Origin: a bacterium
GTDB taxonomy: Bacteria; Vulcanimicrobiota; Vulcanimicrobiia; Vulcanimicrobiales; SCRA01
Direction: 5' to 3'
NCBI GenBank assembly: GCA_004298675.1
Contig: SCRI01000086.1
Coordinates: forward strand, 124,001 to 188,000
Length of the DNA stretch: 64,000 bases
The notes beneath the pieces were generated by a model. It did no database searches and was not told the DNA's origin. It saw only the letters and a program-made list of their open reading frames with translations. Both the position numbers and the translations under genes were made by a program. Numbering within the stretch: the stretch's first letter is position 1; the number at the start of each line of letters is the position of its first letter. This document shows positions 63,220 through 64,000 of the stretch, piece after piece.

Positions 63220-64000
63220 CTATTTCTCACGCATGGCGCGCAGCGCGAAGTATGCCAGAACGATCATGAAGGGGAGCGTCGAGATGGCGATGGCGGCACC
63301 CTGACCGAGGTTGCCGCTAGGGATGGCGCGTTGATAGGCGAGGGTCGTGAAAACTTGAGTGCCGTTCACCGGGCCGCCCTGGGTCATCGTCCAAATCAAT
63401 TGGAAGTCGGTGATCGTCCAGATCGACGAGAAGCAGACCAGGATCGTGGTCAGCGGCGCGAGCAGCGGCCAGATGATATGGCGGAACGAGGCCCAGCCGC
63501 CGGCGCCGTCGATGGCCGCCGCTTCCAGCAGCTCCGCGGGAATCGACTGGAGTCCGGCCATGAAGCCGATGGCGAAGTACGGCACGCCGCGCCAGACGTT
63601 GACTACGATCAATGAGACGCGCGCGTTCCACTCCGTGCCGAGAAAGTTGATGGCGTGGTGGATGAGTCCCAGGCGCTCGAACAGCCAGCTGATGCCGCTG
63701 AACTGCGGATCGAGCAGCCACTGCCACGCCAGCACCGCCAGCACCGTCGGTGCCACCCATGGCAGCAGCATGAGCGAACGCGCCGCACGGTAGCCGCGGA
63801 AGCGTTGGTTGAGCACCATCGCCAGTGCTAAGCCGATGCTCAGCTTGAGCGCCTCTGAGCCTACCGTGTAGAGGATCGAATAGAACGTGGCCGCGCGATA
63901 GGTGGGATCGGCGAAGAGCGCGGTAAAGTTCGCCAGTCCCACGAAATGCCCGGCGTTGCCGAGCGTCGCGCTCGTCAGTCCGAGCCACACACCGAAGACG
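63220..64000 (-). CDS. Carbohydrate ABC transporter permease (MalF/UgpA-like), cut by window end
   Basis: At least 256 residues; the frame is open to the right edge of the window, so the N-terminus is missing. The EAA loop is LLEAAAIDGAGGWASFRHIIWPLL in its family place, with about five helices visible. It pairs with the next permease and ATPase to form a CUT1 sugar importer. A sugar-binding protein gene is expected just beyond the window. Confidence 0.9.
   Translation of the reverse strand, partial: VFGVWLGLTSATLGNAGHFVGLANFTALFADPTYRAATFYSILYTVGSEALKLSIGLALAMVLNQRFRGYRAARSLMLLPWVAPTVLAVLAWQWLLDPQFSGISWLFERLGLIHHAINFLGTEWNARVSLIVVNVWRGVPYFAIGFMAGLQSIPAELLEAAAIDGAGGWASFRHIIWPLLAPLTTILVCFSSIWTITDFQLIWTMTQGGPVNGTQVFTTLAYQRAIPSGNLGQGAAIAISTLPFMIVLAYFALRAMREK

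Overview
The window is GC-rich, densely packed bacterial chromosome. Genes mostly run in long co-directional operons with 1-25 bp overlaps and many GTG or TTG starts. Gene content and order (yacL-ispD-ispF-gltX-cysE-cysS-rlmB-sigH; a PASTA protein next to rpe-thiL-rpmB-fakA-plsX) resemble Firmicutes housekeeping blocks. The base composition, the sedolisin lipoprotein and the mix of sugar-acid and aromatic catabolism suggest a Terrabacteria-type lineage such as Candidatus Eremiobacterota (WPS-2). That placement is inference, since no rRNA is present. No transposases, integrases or phage genes were seen.

Layout. 1-10.2 kb: a GT39 mannosyltransferase, YebC, a kinase-less PASTA membrane protein, Rpe, ThiL, L28 (opposite strand), and a FakA-PlsX-DegV fatty-acid activation module followed by HemW. 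10.2-17.9 kb: the YacL-type PIN/TRAM protein, MEP-pathway IspD and IspF, GltX, CysE, CysS, RlmB and a SigH-like sigma factor with its own strong promoter. 18-20.7 kb: three tRNAs (Thr, Tyr, Gly) between small genes and a pirin. 20.9-28 kb: a compact type IV pilus/type II secretion-like operon (PilB-, PilT- and PilC-like proteins, an embedded sigma factor, pilin, prepilin peptidase), then a Crp-family regulator and PilM/PilN-like proteins.

28-47 kb is metabolic: an M20 amidohydrolase; a homogentisate dioxygenase-like protein with a flavin reductase; AroA with a methyltransferase; tRNA-Leu; a peptide-binding lipoprotein; 1-pyrroline-5-carboxylate dehydrogenase; an esterase; a ribbon-helix-helix protein with a palindromic upstream site; a sedolisin lipoprotein; and an SDR / branched-chain-type binding protein / Ldh2-type dehydrogenase / RraA-like set.

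47.3-55.9 kb is a type I-G (formerly I-U) CRISPR-Cas locus: csb1 (cas7), csb2 (cas5-cas6), cas3 with a C-terminal HD domain, and a short 340-residue fourth protein in the Cas8 position. A leader and an array of 21 repeats and 20 spacers follow. No cas1, cas2 or cas4 lies in the window. The repeats form an 8-bp hairpin; those at the far end are degenerate, yet several keep the stem through wobble or compensatory changes.

56-64 kb is a sugar-acid catabolism and uptake block: an SDR sugar dehydrogenase, an IlvD/Edd-family sugar-acid dehydratase, a UxaA-family altronate/galactarate dehydratase, an FAH-family dehydratase and a carbohydrate ABC transporter (ATPase and two permeases, the last cut by the window end). 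Together they look like a non-phosphorylative (Weimberg-like) pentose or uronate route.
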